Source: Candidatus Celaenobacter antarcticus (GTDB lineage: Bacteria; Cloacimonadota; Cloacimonadia; JGIOTU-2). Taken from it: a DNA stretch of 45,221 nucleotides. This document shows, piece by piece, positions 19,172 to 31,400 of the stretch (positions within the stretch are counted from its first letter, which is position 1; every line of letters begins with the position of its first letter). The notes below the pieces were generated by a model that made no database searches, had not been told where the DNA came from, and saw only the letters and a program-made list of their open reading frames with translations. A program made the translations under genes and the position numbers. Location of the stretch: contig JAVCDK010000098.1 in NCBI GenBank assembly GCA_030765865.1, positions 1 through 45,221 of the forward strand, given 5' to 3'.

Positions 19172-22165
19172 ATGAAAATTATTCCGGTATTAGTGGTATG
19201 TGTACTTTTTTCTTCTTTACTATGTGGACAAACAATCTGGCAGGATGACGGAATCCCGATCCGTCAGGGTGTGAATATAGAATGGTATCGATCTGGAGCA
19301 TCGCTGAATGATGGCTCGGTAGTGTATGTATGGTCAGATACACGCCTGGGAGATCGTGACGTCTGGGGTCAGCATGTTGACGTGAATGGGAATCTTCTCT
19401 GGGGAGCTGATGGGATCATGATAAATGGTGAGATCAACAGGCAGGAAGATCCTGTTGTTATTAATACTGGAGATGGGGGAGCTATAGTCACATGGGTTGA
19501 TTTCAGAAATGAAGACGCCGGCGATGTGTATGCTCAAAAATTGGATGAGAACGGGAACCTTCTCTGGGATGAATCTGGTGTTCCTTTATGCCTTGCGTCT
19601 GATGTGCAGATATCACTTAATATTGTAAATGATGCAAATCAAGGTGCTTATGTAATTTGGCAGGATCATCGAAATCCAGGTGGAGTAGATATTTACGGTA
19701 CTCATATTAATGCTTCCGGTACGATTGTTGCAGGTTGGGATGCAAATGGAAATCCGATCGCTGCTCAAAATGGCGATCAGGACGGACATACTTTCTGGGA
19801 AGATGGATATGGCGGAGCTGTCGTTGCCTGGCATGACACAAGAGTTGCTACGAATGAAAACCTCTACATGCAAAGAATCGCTTCAGATGGCTCGTTGCTT
19901 TGGGATGCAGGTGGTACTCTTTTATGCGGTTCAACTGACACACAGAGTAACGTGAAAATGTGCTCTGATGGCACTGGAAATTTCATTTTTGCATGGAGAG
20001 ATAAACATAACGATGCTGACGGTGATATCATGGCAATGCGCGTAGATATCAATGGAAGTTTTTTATGGGCTGGCGATGTCCCGATATTCCAGGATGATAG
20101 CGTTCAAAAGGACCCGAGAATCACTGGATCATCAGATACTGGCGCTTTTGTGGCGTGGGTTGATTACCGTAATGATCCATACTCTTCAGATATTTATGCA
20201 CAAAAAATTGATGTGAGTGGAGCACTTCTCTGGACTGCTACAGGGCTTGCACTTTGTACTGCCCCGAATGATCAGCTCGAGCCGCGCCTTACAAATGATG
20301 CCAATGCCGGATGCTATTTTGTGTGGACAGATGGTCGCGATGGAGGGCATCCTCACGAAGATATTTATATGCAGCATGTAAGTGATATCGGTTCAATAGA
20401 ATGGGAAGCCAACGGCAAAATAATATGTAATGCATATGGTGAGCAATTTTCTCCGCTTCTCAGAGGTAATGGATCTGGAAAAGTTTACACTATATGGGGT
20501 GATAATAGAACCGGATCAACAGGACTTTATTTGCAAATACTGGATGGAGCAGGAACAGAATATATTACCACTAATGGAAAACCGATATATTACGGCTTGT
20601 GCGGAGATGCAAAAAATTATTCTCTGTTTGAAGCAGATGAAAAATCACTCATTCTGTGGGAAGATAGTAGAAGTCCTTATATTGGCAATCAATTATATAT
20701 GCAAGTACTTAGTGATGATGGTTCGGTGGATCTTCTGCTGAATGGAGAATCTCTAACTGATCCAACTGGATATGACCAGGAGAATGTTGAAGCTGTCTAT
20801 TCAGCTTCAGAAAATGAATTGGTTGCAGTGTGGGAGGAGAATAGATCAGGTTTCAAACAAATATTTGCACAGGCAGTAGATGATCAATGCAACTCTCTTT
20901 GGGCAAATACCGGTTTAGCTTTGGGTGAATATTTTGGTGAACAGCAAAATCCGAAAGTTTCATCAGTAACCGGTTCAAGATCAGTGGAATATTATACAGG
21001 ATGGTCGGATTATCGTGATTTTATGGATCCGGGAATCTACGGTCAAAAGGTTATTGATGGAGTGTTGCAATGGGATGATGAAGGTGTTGAGATCGTAAAC
21101 CGATCTGGTGAAGATAAACTAACTGATATTGTAGATTTGTATTATATCTTTCAAAGCGGAGCATGGAATGATCAGAATATTTATGTGAAGCTTATTGATA
21201 CCGACGGAAATACTGCAGCCGGATGGCCTGATGAAGGTATTGCCGTCTGCACCGCAACCGGGAATCAGGATAATGCAACCGGTGTGATCGTACCTGAGGG
21301 CTTGCTCGTGATCTGGGAAGACACCCGTGATAGTGTGCTTGCAGTATATGGGCAGATCGTAGCCAGTAACGGCTCAGTACTGTGGCAGGATAATGGTATT
21401 CCGATTGCTAATTATGACAACGACCAATCATCTCATGCATATATCTATGAGGATGAACTCTATGTTACGTGGGAAGATTTCCGAAACGGAATTGATTATA
21501 ATATTTTTGGGCAAAAGGTACAGACCTCGAACGGTGCCCTTCTCTGGAATCCTGATGCAGTAGCAATTGTTGATGTAGTCGGAGATCAAACCAGCCCGGC
21601 ACTCTCTATGATTGGAACTAATCTCTGCGTCCCCTGGCAGGATTTCCGTAATGGAACAAATTCGGATATATTCGGACAAAAAATTTCTTCAGATGGAAAT
21701 GTGCTCTGGGCAGCTGATTTGCCAATATGTACGGCAATTAAAAATCAGTCAGGACCTCTCACTGTTCCTTTTGATGATAATTATGCAAGTGTTATCTGGC
21801 AGGATGCGCGATCAAGCGGTAAAGCAGATATTTACAACATTTATGCCCAGAAAATAGAAATAAATGAAGTATCAATTGATGATCCTCACTATGAGAATAA
21901 TAATCTTATTGCACATTACCCAAATCCGATCAAAGGATCAGTATATTTTACTTTGAGAAATATTGCTCTAAATTCAAAAAGTACTCTTGATATCTTCAAT
22001 CTCAAAGGGCAACGGGTTTTTTCATATACATTTGATACTGGTCAGAGCGGCTTTGAGTGGAATACATGTGAAATAAATGGAACATCTGTTCCTAACGGTG
22101 TATATTTTTATAAATTTGTAAATAATGACAATTCATCAATAAATAAATTACTTATATTAAGGTAA
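19172..22165 (+). CDS. Exported tandem WxDxR-repeat protein with C-terminal sorting module
   Basis: Many about 50-70 aa repeats (IVTWVDFRNEDAGDVYAQKLDENGNLLWDESGVPLC; VTWEDFRNGIDYNIFGQKVQTSNGALLW; VPWQDFRNGTNSDIFGQKISSDGNVLW); C-terminus HYPNPIKGS...LDIFNLKGQRVF...NGVYFYKFVNNDNSSINKLLILR. Confidence 0.85.
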   Translation: MKIIPVLVVCVLFSSLLCGQTIWQDDGIPIRQGVNIEWYRSGASLNDGSVVYVWSDTRLGDRDVWGQHVDVNGNLLWGADGIMINGEINRQEDPVVINTGDGGAIVTWVDFRNEDAGDVYAQKLDENGNLLWDESGVPLCLASDVQISLNIVNDANQGAYVIWQDHRNPGGVDIYGTHINASGTIVAGWDANGNPIAAQNGDQDGHTFWEDGYGGAVVAWHDTRVATNENLYMQRIASDGSLLWDAGGTLLCGSTDTQSNVKMCSDGTGNFIFAWRDKHNDADGDIMAMRVDINGSFLWAGDVPIFQDDSVQKDPRITGSSDTGAFVAWVDYRNDPYSSDIYAQKIDVSGALLWTATGLALCTAPNDQLEPRLTNDANAGCYFVWTDGRDGGHPHEDIYMQHVSDIGSIEWEANGKIICNAYGEQFSPLLRGNGSGKVYTIWGDNRTGSTGLYLQILDGAGTEYITTNGKPIYYGLCGDAKNYSLFEADEKSLILWEDSRSPYIGNQLYMQVLSDDGSVDLLLNGESLTDPTGYDQENVEAVYSASENELVAVWEENRSGFKQIFAQAVDDQCNSLWANTGLALGEYFGEQQNPKVSSVTGSRSVEYYTGWSDYRDFMDPGIYGQKVIDGVLQWDDEGVEIVNRSGEDKLTDIVDLYYIFQSGAWNDQNIYVKLIDTDGNTAAGWPDEGIAVCTATGNQDNATGVIVPEGLLVIWEDTRDSVLAVYGQIVASNGSVLWQDNGIPIANYDNDQSSHAYIYEDELYVTWEDFRNGIDYNIFGQKVQTSNGALLWNPDAVAIVDVVGDQTSPALSMIGTNLCVPWQDFRNGTNSDIFGQKISSDGNVLWAADLPICTAIKNQSGPLTVPFDDNYASVIWQDARSSGKADIYNIYAQKIEINEVSIDDPHYENNNLIAHYPNPIKGSVYFTLRNIALNSKSTLDIFNLKGQRVFSYTFDTGQSGFEWNTCEINGTSVPNGVYFYKFVNNDNSSINKLLILR

Positions 22166-22168
22166 ATC

Positions 22169-24436
22169 ATGAAAAAATATTGTTTCCTGGTGCTATTGTT
22201 TTTTGTTGCTATACCTTTATCTGCACAGGTTGCGCTTCCATCGAGGTATCATACCTATGATGAGATCAAAGCTGAATTGGATTCCCTTCAGCTTGAGTAT
22301 CCTGATCTTGTATTTGTAGATTCTATCGGAGTCACAAAAACGGATTCATTACCGATTTGGGCTGTAAAACTTTCTGATAATGCTATTGATGATGAAGATG
22401 AACCAGCAGTTCTGTATGTGGGGCAATGTCATGCTGAGGAGATCCTGGGCGTAGAGATCACAATGTATATGATCAATGAGATACTTGGGCATTTTTATCA
22501 AACTCCTTATTCGATCTGGCTGAGTGAACTGGAAATATGGTTTATTCCTTCGATCAATCCGGAGGGATTACAGGTTGTAATGGATGGATGGGATACTGCT
22601 TTCAGAAAAAATAAACGAGATAATAATCTCAATGGGATTTTTGATTTCCAACCAGGTCCGGGTCATGATATAGACGGCGTCGATCCGAATAGAAATTATT
22701 CCTATAACTGGGTTCACGGAGATACTTTATACGAGCCAAGTGGAGAAGAGCGGTACGATTATTACAGAGGTCCTTATCCATTTTCAGAAGGTGGTACAGA
22801 AGCTGTAAAATGTCTCGCAAAAGAACAGCAATTCCTCTATTCGATCAACTGGCATTCCTCACGCACAGGGAATTTTTCTGAGAAGGTTTTCTATTCATGG
22901 GAATGGGATGGTTTTAAACAGTCACCGGATTTTGACTTCAATAAAATAATTGGTGAAACGGTCGCATCACTAATAGAGACAGAGGATGGTACAGGTCATT
23001 ATGAGCCATCACCTTCCCGCGGGCGAAAAGGAAATGCGCACGATTGGTTTTATAATACATTCGGCACTGTGCAGCTACTCATCGAGTGTGGAACAGAGAA
23101 TCTACAGCCAAATGCCGCACTTGTAGATGATACCTGCGAACGCTGTAAGATCGGTGCTTACTGGATGATGAACCGAGTACTTGGCTGTCAAACTGATGCA
23201 GCTATGCTGACAGGTCATATCGAGGATGCTCAAACGGGTTTGCCTGTTCGAGCTGAAGTGTACGTAAACGATCATGATATTGTGAGTTTTACTCCAAGAA
23301 TTTCAGATGAATTATACGGGCGTTACTGGCGGTTGCTCGAACCGGGCACATATTCTGTTACATATAGAAAAAAAGGATACCAGGATACAACACTCACAAA
23401 TGTAACTATTAATAATTCAACCTGCACGATCAAAGATGTTGTCCTTGAACCGCTTCAAGAACTCACAGTTGCAGGCAGTATTCATAATAATGGCACACCA
23501 ATGCAGTGCGATGTTATCCTTAATGATGGCTATTTTGCAGATACTTTATCACTGAATGGAATTTTTAGTTTTAATTATTATGTTAGAACCTATCAAGCAT
23601 CCTTTTTTACACAGGGATATGTTCCACAGGTAATAGAACTTACTATTGAAAACGGCATGGATGCTCTGGATATAAATTTTCAACCTGAAGTAGTTGTTTT
23701 CGAGGAAAACTGGGAATCGGGAATGGATGGCTGGAATGCTCAAGATTATTGGTGCCTGTACCTCGAATCCTATGAAGGCAGTTTTGCCTTGCGCGATAAT
23801 GGTGACCGATTTTATCATAATGGTTTTGAATCTACGATAAAAACGAGTTCATCCATAAATCTGAATGGTGTGAATGACGATCTCGCTCTCACATTCTGGC
23901 ACAAATATCACACTGAATGGGAGTTTGACAGCTGCTTTGTGGAGATATCATCAAATAATCAGGATTGGACTGTACTTGCTTCATATTCCGGTGTGCAGCA
24001 GGATTGGCAGCAGGCAATAATTCCTTTGCATGATTGGATCGATACACACAGCTACCTGCGTTTCCGAATACAAACCGATTCTTATCTGAGTGATCCCGGT
24101 TGGCTTGTAGATAATATTTCATTGATCTCATCACACGGAAATGGTGATCCTCAAACTCCGGATTATGTTCTGCATCAGAACAAACCGAATCCTTTCAGGT
24201 TCATTACTTTTTTCCCGTATGAAGTTAAGAATCCTCATAATGAGAAGCTTACACTTTCACTTTTCAATATTAAGGGACAGCTTATTCGCTATTATGAATT
24301 AGATGAAAATATCTCAATGGTTTCATGGGATGGAAAGAATGCACGTGGTCGTGAAGTCGGCTCAGGTATCTATTTCTATCAGCTCAAAGCAGACAGCAGG
24401 GTCATACAGACAAAAAAGTGTTTGTTTTATAAATGA
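22169..24436 (+). CDS. M14 zinc carboxypeptidase with C-terminal sorting module
   Basis: HxxE in GQCHAEEILG, NPEGLQ, GVDPNRNYSYNW, NWHSSRTG, QLLIECGTE; carboxypeptidase regulatory-like region; C-terminus HQNKPNPF...LSLFNIKGQLIR...GSGIYFYQL...KKCLFYK. Confidence 0.92.
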   Translation: MKKYCFLVLLFFVAIPLSAQVALPSRYHTYDEIKAELDSLQLEYPDLVFVDSIGVTKTDSLPIWAVKLSDNAIDDEDEPAVLYVGQCHAEEILGVEITMYMINEILGHFYQTPYSIWLSELEIWFIPSINPEGLQVVMDGWDTAFRKNKRDNNLNGIFDFQPGPGHDIDGVDPNRNYSYNWVHGDTLYEPSGEERYDYYRGPYPFSEGGTEAVKCLAKEQQFLYSINWHSSRTGNFSEKVFYSWEWDGFKQSPDFDFNKIIGETVASLIETEDGTGHYEPSPSRGRKGNAHDWFYNTFGTVQLLIECGTENLQPNAALVDDTCERCKIGAYWMMNRVLGCQTDAAMLTGHIEDAQTGLPVRAEVYVNDHDIVSFTPRISDELYGRYWRLLEPGTYSVTYRKKGYQDTTLTNVTINNSTCTIKDVVLEPLQELTVAGSIHNNGTPMQCDVILNDGYFADTLSLNGIFSFNYYVRTYQASFFTQGYVPQVIELTIENGMDALDINFQPEVVVFEENWESGMDGWNAQDYWCLYLESYEGSFALRDNGDRFYHNGFESTIKTSSSINLNGVNDDLALTFWHKYHTEWEFDSCFVEISSNNQDWTVLASYSGVQQDWQQAIIPLHDWIDTHSYLRFRIQTDSYLSDPGWLVDNISLISSHGNGDPQTPDYVLHQNKPNPFRFITFFPYEVKNPHNEKLTLSLFNIKGQLIRYYELDENISMVSWDGKNARGREVGSGIYFYQLKADSRVIQTKKCLFYK

Positions 24437-24597
24437 ATAGACTAAAGTTGTGTAATTGTAATGATAAATCTTCTAACTTTATTTTTTAAAACCACACTGT
24501 GCTGTCCCGGTATAGTGAGGTTAGGGATGATGAATAAAATGATAAATTTATGGATAAACAATGAAACTCTGGATCAAAATTGTGATCAGCGGAAAAT

Positions 24598-25947
24598 GTG
24601 GAAGTAAGCATTCTTTTAATTATGAAAAGAAAGAGTGCGAAAGTGATCAAGTGCAGAATTACTGCGTTAATAATACTTTTATTGTTTTTCATCATTCAAG
24701 CAGTATATGCATCTGATCATTTCAAAATTGAACCCGATTTAATTAATTTCGGCTTTGTTCCAATCGAAACTGGTGTAATAAAACAAGTAACCATAAAGAA
24801 TAATACCGATTCAACAATAACTGATCTATCAATTACTATTCCGGATTCCCTTCTGTCGTATTATAAATGTGAAAGCTTGCCTAATACAATCGAACATCAA
24901 GATTCAATAACTATTCACATTTCATTTTGCTGTCATGAAATGTTTGTTACATGCGAAGGATTAATTTACATAGAATACATGATTGGTGTAAATTCGTTTA
25001 CAGATATAATAGAAGTACATGGAGAACCAGCCCTGAAAAGAGGTTGGAATTGGATTTCATTCCCAAAACTGAACAGAAGGAGCAATCAAGGAACGGAAAT
25101 ATCCGCTATACTAAAACCACTCAAACCCTTTGCCCGGATCGTTCTGTGTAAGGGAGGGGTAATGGAATCTATTGAAAACACATGGACACACATGGGATTG
25201 TTTTATTATGACGATACCGCGTTTATAAAACTGAGAATGCTTGGCGGCAATGAAAATGTATATCCCTTTGAACTGAAAGAAGATTCTTTGTCTTTGATTC
25301 CTGCAGACACTGCTTTAGATCTCAATAAAGGATACAACTGGATTGGCTACTGGCTTCCTGAAAGCCAGAAATTACGAACAGCTTTCGGAACACATTGGGA
25401 TAAAGTACATGCAATAAAGGCGGAGGGTTGGTTCTACATTAATCAAAAATTTTATGCAAATGATTATAGCATCATCTTTAATCTGCCAGCAAATCAGGAT
25501 CGATTGCTCCATTATGGAAGAGGGTATGTGGTCATCATGAAGGAACCCGTGAAGGGATTTTATTGGACCAATACCACAGAAAACAGAACACAAGAGCTGC
25601 TTTGTAAAAAATCATCCTATTTTGCATATCAAGAAGAAGCAAACTATGAAGTGGTTGATGTGATCAACATTCCGGAAAATGCAGAAGAACTGGGTGCCTT
25701 TAACGCTGATGGTGTGTGCATTGGTGCTGGTATTGTAAACGAATCTCATGCTGCACAAATACTTGTGTACCCTTGTGATACAAAAATTGATACTGAAGAT
25801 ATCTTTTTCAAACTGAAATATTACGATGAAACCGACCTACACCTTATAGAATACCTTCTCTTCGATAATTCTGACAAGAAGTTTGTTGACAAAAAATTAC
25901 ATGTGAATACACAGGTTTACAATATAATAAAGATGTGCAATGGATAA
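24598..25947 (+). CDS. Hypothetical exported protein with GWNWISFP / GYNWIGYW motifs and no C-terminal sorting module
   Basis: Likely start 24622 (MKRKSAKVIKCRITALIILLLFFIIQAVYA signal peptide); N-terminal IEPDLINFGFVPIETGVIKQVTIKNNTDS resembles an ASH/Ig-like domain. Confidence 0.65.
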   Translation: MEVSILLIMKRKSAKVIKCRITALIILLLFFIIQAVYASDHFKIEPDLINFGFVPIETGVIKQVTIKNNTDSTITDLSITIPDSLLSYYKCESLPNTIEHQDSITIHISFCCHEMFVTCEGLIYIEYMIGVNSFTDIIEVHGEPALKRGWNWISFPKLNRRSNQGTEISAILKPLKPFARIVLCKGGVMESIENTWTHMGLFYYDDTAFIKLRMLGGNENVYPFELKEDSLSLIPADTALDLNKGYNWIGYWLPESQKLRTAFGTHWDKVHAIKAEGWFYINQKFYANDYSIIFNLPANQDRLLHYGRGYVVIMKEPVKGFYWTNTTENRTQELLCKKSSYFAYQEEANYEVVDVINIPENAEELGAFNADGVCIGAGIVNESHAAQILVYPCDTKIDTEDIFFKLKYYDETDLHLIEYLLFDNSDKKFVDKKLHVNTQVYNIIKMCNG

Positions 25948-25978
25948 TAGTTCATTTAATAAATCCGGAGGTATAGTT

Positions 25979-28267
25979 ATGAAATCAATTATTCTTTTTG
26001 CTGTACTAATCCTGTTAGGGCAAACTCTTTTTGCAACAACCCACATAGTATCCCTCGATGGTACCGGAGACTTTACAGTTATCCAGGATGGTATTGATGC
26101 AGCTTCAAACGGTGATACTGTTTTAGTGTATCCAGGAACGTATTATGAAAATATTAATTACAATGGAAAAAACATAACGGTTGCCAGTCTTTACCTCACC
26201 ACACAAATAGATTCATTTGTTAAGACAACAATAATAGATGGGAATCAAAATGGAAGTGTGGTGAAAGCAATAAACGGGGAAGATGATACAGCGATGCTCT
26301 GTGGTTTTACTATTCAGAATGGTTCTGGTACTATTGATCAGTATGATTATCTTGAAGGAGGAGGAATAAACCTTCATGATAGTTTTCTCATTATTAACAA
26401 TTGTGCTATAATTAATAATTCAGCAGGATATGGAGGCGGTGTTTTCATTGGTTCATCATATAATGGATATTGCTGTCCCACATTAAAAGGATGCAAGATT
26501 GAATCAAATCATGCATTTTTATATGGAGGTGGGATTTTTATTTCATATTTCTCTTCAGTAACATTTGATCAGAATGAATTATGTAATATATATTTTAATA
26601 CCGGCGCTGCTGGTTCGGATATATGTAGAGGAGGATCCGATTGTGAACCTATACATGTATATGTAGATACCTTCACAGTAATAGAACCGGATGCGTTCTT
26701 CTTTTCAGATTTTGTTGGATCAACTTTGGAAATACAACATGCAAAGGTTACTCCTCAGAATCAAGATCTTTATGTATCTCCGGCTGGTGATAATAATAAT
26801 TCCGGGTTGAGTGAAAACGATCCACTTAAGAACATATATATGGCGCTCATAAAGATCGCTTCGGATAGCAATCATCCGAATACCATACATATAGCTGAAG
26901 GAACCTATTCTCCTTCAATGACGGGTGAAAAATATCCTCTCAATCTAAGAAGCTATATAACCTTTAAAGGAGTAGGGAAAGAAGAAACGACTTTAGATGC
27001 TGATGAACTATCATGTATATTCTACGATTATGATTACCAGCGGAATTACACAATTCGGGATATGAGAGTAATCAATGGAAAAAAAATATCTGGAGGAGCA
27101 ATTAATTTTTTTCAACCAAGAGGTACAGTAATAGAAAACGTAAGATTTGAAAATAATATAAGTCCGGAGGGCTATGGACGTTCTGTTATTGCATCATCTT
27201 ACCTGAGCGCTTTCATTCTTGATTCTACAAGTGTCTTAATAAAGGATGTTGAAGTAGTAAACAATCAGGGTGGTAGAGCAATAGCGCTGGGTCCTTTTGA
27301 ATATACAAGAATTGAGAATACAATAATTAAAGGAAACATTCCAAATTATTCAGCAGATGATTGGCAGGCTGGAGGATTGATAATCGGAGGGCATTCACAT
27401 TATGAGGACAGATGGTATGCAGAAGTGGTAAATACGGAGATTACTGAAAATGTTAATCAAACGACAGACTGGCCAAATTCTGCTTCAGCTCTGTATGTAA
27501 TGAATAGACAGAATGCATTATTCGTAAATTGCACAATCGGTAATAACACTGCACCCGCTAGTGGACAAGGTGTGGGCATATCAAGAGGCTCGAATGTCGG
27601 TTTTTATAACTGTATTATTTATGGCGATGATCCAAGGGAGATGTTGGTTGACGGGAGTAATATTTCCAATACGGTAACTTTCCAAAACACCTTATTGGAA
27701 GGTGGGCAATGGGATATAACTGTGCTGGGGACAAATACTCTTAACTGGCTGGACGGCAACCTCGATACGAATCCTTTATGGGAAGGTATTGGAGAGTATC
27801 CTTATTATCTTTCGTCCAATTCGCCCTGTATCGATGCAGGAACTCTTGATTTACCGGACAGTATAGAAATCCCTTTATACGATCTTGCGGGAAATCCGCG
27901 AATTTATGGGAATATAATAGATATGGGCGCCTACGAATGGCAGGGATATGGAATCGACGATGTCCCGCATTTTCCAGACGAGATAATTACATTTAAGAAT
28001 AGCCCTAATCCATTCAAGGATTATACAAAGATTTTATGCAGTATCAAAGATGTTTTAGAATTTTCAAAAATAAAGATAAGCATATATAATTCAAAGGGAC
28101 AATTGATCAGAACTTTTTCAGAGGATAATTATGATCTTTCACCTTATACGGAGATTTATTGGGACGGTACAGATGAGAAGGGAAAGCAGGTTGCACCCGG
28201 TGCTTATTTCTATAAGTTGGTGTATAATGGGAATGCGGTGGTGAGGAAGATGGTTCGCCTACATTAG
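25979..28267 (+). CDS. Right-handed parallel beta-helix (pectate-lyase-fold) exported protein with C-terminal sorting module
   Basis: ORF 25940-28267; Met at 25979 preceded by GGAGG and followed by a signal peptide; FTVIQDGIDAASNGDTVLVYPGTYYENI; C-terminus NSPNPF...ISIYNSKGQLIRTF...PGAYFYKLVYNGNAVVRKMVRLH. Confidence 0.85.
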   Translation: MKSIILFAVLILLGQTLFATTHIVSLDGTGDFTVIQDGIDAASNGDTVLVYPGTYYENINYNGKNITVASLYLTTQIDSFVKTTIIDGNQNGSVVKAINGEDDTAMLCGFTIQNGSGTIDQYDYLEGGGINLHDSFLIINNCAIINNSAGYGGGVFIGSSYNGYCCPTLKGCKIESNHAFLYGGGIFISYFSSVTFDQNELCNIYFNTGAAGSDICRGGSDCEPIHVYVDTFTVIEPDAFFFSDFVGSTLEIQHAKVTPQNQDLYVSPAGDNNNSGLSENDPLKNIYMALIKIASDSNHPNTIHIAEGTYSPSMTGEKYPLNLRSYITFKGVGKEETTLDADELSCIFYDYDYQRNYTIRDMRVINGKKISGGAINFFQPRGTVIENVRFENNISPEGYGRSVIASSYLSAFILDSTSVLIKDVEVVNNQGGRAIALGPFEYTRIENTIIKGNIPNYSADDWQAGGLIIGGHSHYEDRWYAEVVNTEITENVNQTTDWPNSASALYVMNRQNALFVNCTIGNNTAPASGQGVGISRGSNVGFYNCIIYGDDPREMLVDGSNISNTVTFQNTLLEGGQWDITVLGTNTLNWLDGNLDTNPLWEGIGEYPYYLSSNSPCIDAGTLDLPDSIEIPLYDLAGNPRIYGNIIDMGAYEWQGYGIDDVPHFPDEIITFKNSPNPFKDYTKILCSIKDVLEFSKIKISIYNSKGQLIRTFSEDNYDLSPYTEIYWDGTDEKGKQVAPGAYFYKLVYNGNAVVRKMVRLH

Positions 28268-28417
28268 CACTCCGGCGTAACAGGTCAAGCTTCGCTAATT
28301 ACTGCGTGATAGACCGAGAAAAATCGAAGAAAAATATTTAACAAAAATTAGAGAAATAGTTTACATTAATTACTCATCAAAATAAAAGAGAATAATATTT
28401 CAAAAATAGGAACAACT

Positions 28418-31400
28418 ATGAAAAAATGTTTATTGTTGATCATATTATGTTTGATTTTTTCTTCTCCCCTCTTTGCATGGCGATCCGGGGAAATGGAAGT
28501 GAAAGTTATTCTGAATTCACAAGAAGATTTTCAAGCATTACATGCACTCAAACTAAATGGAGATGTCTATCCTGGATTTGCAAGAGTGTTTCTTATTCCA
28601 GATGAATTAATAAAATTAAAATCCACAGGTTTAGAATATGAGATATTAGACGCAGATTTAAATAGAACCTCAAGTGTGTTTTGGTCAAATATGGATAGAA
28701 CACGAGATGCTTATCATACTTTTCCCGAGATAGTTGCATTAGCAGATAGTCTTGCAAATTCATTTCCAGGTATCTGTGAGAAACATATTTTTGGATATTC
28801 TGTTTTCGGAAATGAGCTTGGTGCACTTAAGATAAGCGATAATGTGGCTTTAGATGAAAATGAAGCTGAGGTAATGTTTGATGGTGGAATTCACGGTGAT
28901 GAGATTGGTTGTTCTGAGAATGTGATTAGATTTGCGCGGGACCTTTGCATTGGTTATGGCAGTGACCCTACAATCACAGATCTGATTAATAATCGAGAGA
29001 TTTGGTTATATTATTGCGTCAACCCTTATGGTCGTATTCACGATATTCGATATAATGGGAACGGCGTTGACCTAAATCGTGACTGGGGTTATATGTGGGA
29101 TGCTTGGGGAGGCAGCTCGGGAGCTTACTCACAACCCGAAACAAAAGCACTTCGTAACTGTATGTATAATAGGCAATTCGTAGTTCACACAACCTATCAT
29201 TCGGGGACTGAATATATTTCATGCCCCTGGAGTTATCGAGCAGACCAGTGTCATGACTATGATCATATAATACAATTAGCAGGTGTTTATTCATCAACAT
29301 CTTTATATTCCAATTTAGAATATGGGCAGGGTTGCACCGGAATGTATCCAATAAATGGAAGCTCTAAGGACACAAATTATGGAATGATGGGTTCAATTAG
29401 CTGGTCAATGGAAATTTCTTATTCCAAACATCCTCCAACATCACAGATTATGCTATATTATAATAGAAATAAACCAGCCATGCTTGAAATGATAGAATAT
29501 TCCGGATATGGTGTTGAAGGTATTGTAACAGATGCAGAAAACGGAGATCCGGTCCGAGCAATCGTATGGGTAAATGATTACTTTCCAACTTATACAGATT
29601 CTGCTGTAGGTGATTACCATAAATATATTCTTCCGGGAACTTATTCTATAACTGTAACTGCAAATGGATATGAAACTCAGACAATAAATAACGTTGTGGT
29701 TGCAGCAAACAGTTCCACAGTTACAGATTTCCAACTGCAACCCTCTACTGACGATACTTTTTATGGATATAAATTCTCTGCAAGTCAGATACCTAATAAC
29801 AATACAGGGGATGAGGGAAACACTCCTGCATCTCTTGGCGAACCGGATAATATAAATTACTCAATTGGAAAAGATGGATGGTGCATAATTGATATGCAAT
29901 ATCCAATTGTCGATGGTAGCTTTAATGATTTCACAGTTTATGAGGGAGACATTTCCCCGGAAGGATTCGATTGTTATGTTGGAAACTCGATCGATGGACC
30001 TTTCTATTTAATTGGTCCTGGATTTGGAACTACAGAATTTGATCTCAGCGGATCAGGTCTTTCAGAAGCCCAATTTATAAAAATAATCGATGATGGAGAC
30101 GGCACTGCCACTGCTCCTGATGCCGGCTTTGATCTCGATGCGATCTCAACTGAATTCATTCAAGGGGTCAATCTTGTAATTGATAACTACTATATTGATG
30201 ATTCTGCTACAGGCAACAATGATGGAGTACTCGATCCGGGAGAGCAGGCTGATCTTTACATTATTATACGTAATAACGGCACAGAAATTGCGACGGACAT
30301 CTTTTCTTTGCTGAGTTGTACTGACCCGTTTGTCAGCGTGATCGGGCAATTGGATCCATATAGCAATATTGAACCCGGTGAGATGGATACCTCATACGTG
30401 ACCGTTGAAGCTTCGGGTGGCACTCCGAATGGACATCCTGCTCATTTTTCACTCGATCTGCATTGTAATAATAATACTTTTTCGAGTATTTATGAGATCA
30501 TATTAAACATCGGTTCTATGCCCTGTGAAGATTTTGAGACAGGTAATTTCAGCGCTTTCAATTGGCAATTTGGAGGCAATCTGGATTGGACTATTGATTC
30601 TAATAATGCTTTTGAGGGATTGTATTGTGCCCGGTCCGGTGCAATAGGTCACAGCCAAACAACAGAAATATTAGTCTCTATGGATGTAAGCAGTGGACAG
30701 ATATCCTTTTATAGAAAAGTCTCTTCGGAAAACAGTTATGATTTTCTGCAATTCTTTATTGACGGCACCATGCAGGGGCAGTGGTCAGGTCAGATGGACT
30801 GGTCACAGGAGTCCTATTCGGTAACGACAGGAACTCATACATTTAAATGGGTGTATGATAAAGATACATACACAACAGGTGGAAGTGATTGCGTGTGGAT
30901 AGACAATATATATTTCCCCGCTTCAAATCCGGACTATCCGATTCTATATCTTGTACCTACGATGATCAATTTTGGTCAGGTATTTGTAAGCGAGGACTCA
31001 ACCGCACAATTTGAGATAGAGAATGTCGGTGGAGGTACGCTGTCTGGAAGTATATCAACACCAGAAGGTTTTACTGTGATGGAAACCGGTGGAACAACTC
31101 CAGTATCGAATCTAAGCTACAGTTTGTTAAGTGGGGAAAGTCAGGAATACGATCTGATATTTTCACCAACACTTGCACAAATTTATAATAACCAAATTAC
31201 CGTAACAGTATTTCCATTTCAGATGGAATATATTAATGTTTCAGGTGAAGGAGTTTCCCAAACCGGTCTCGATAACCCGGAATTCTTTTCTGAGACGAGA
31301 CTGCTCGGTAATTTCCCGAATCCTGTAGGGAATGCAACAGTGATTTCATATCAACTTAAGGGAAGTGCTCAACTGCAGGATGTTTCCATCAATATTTATA

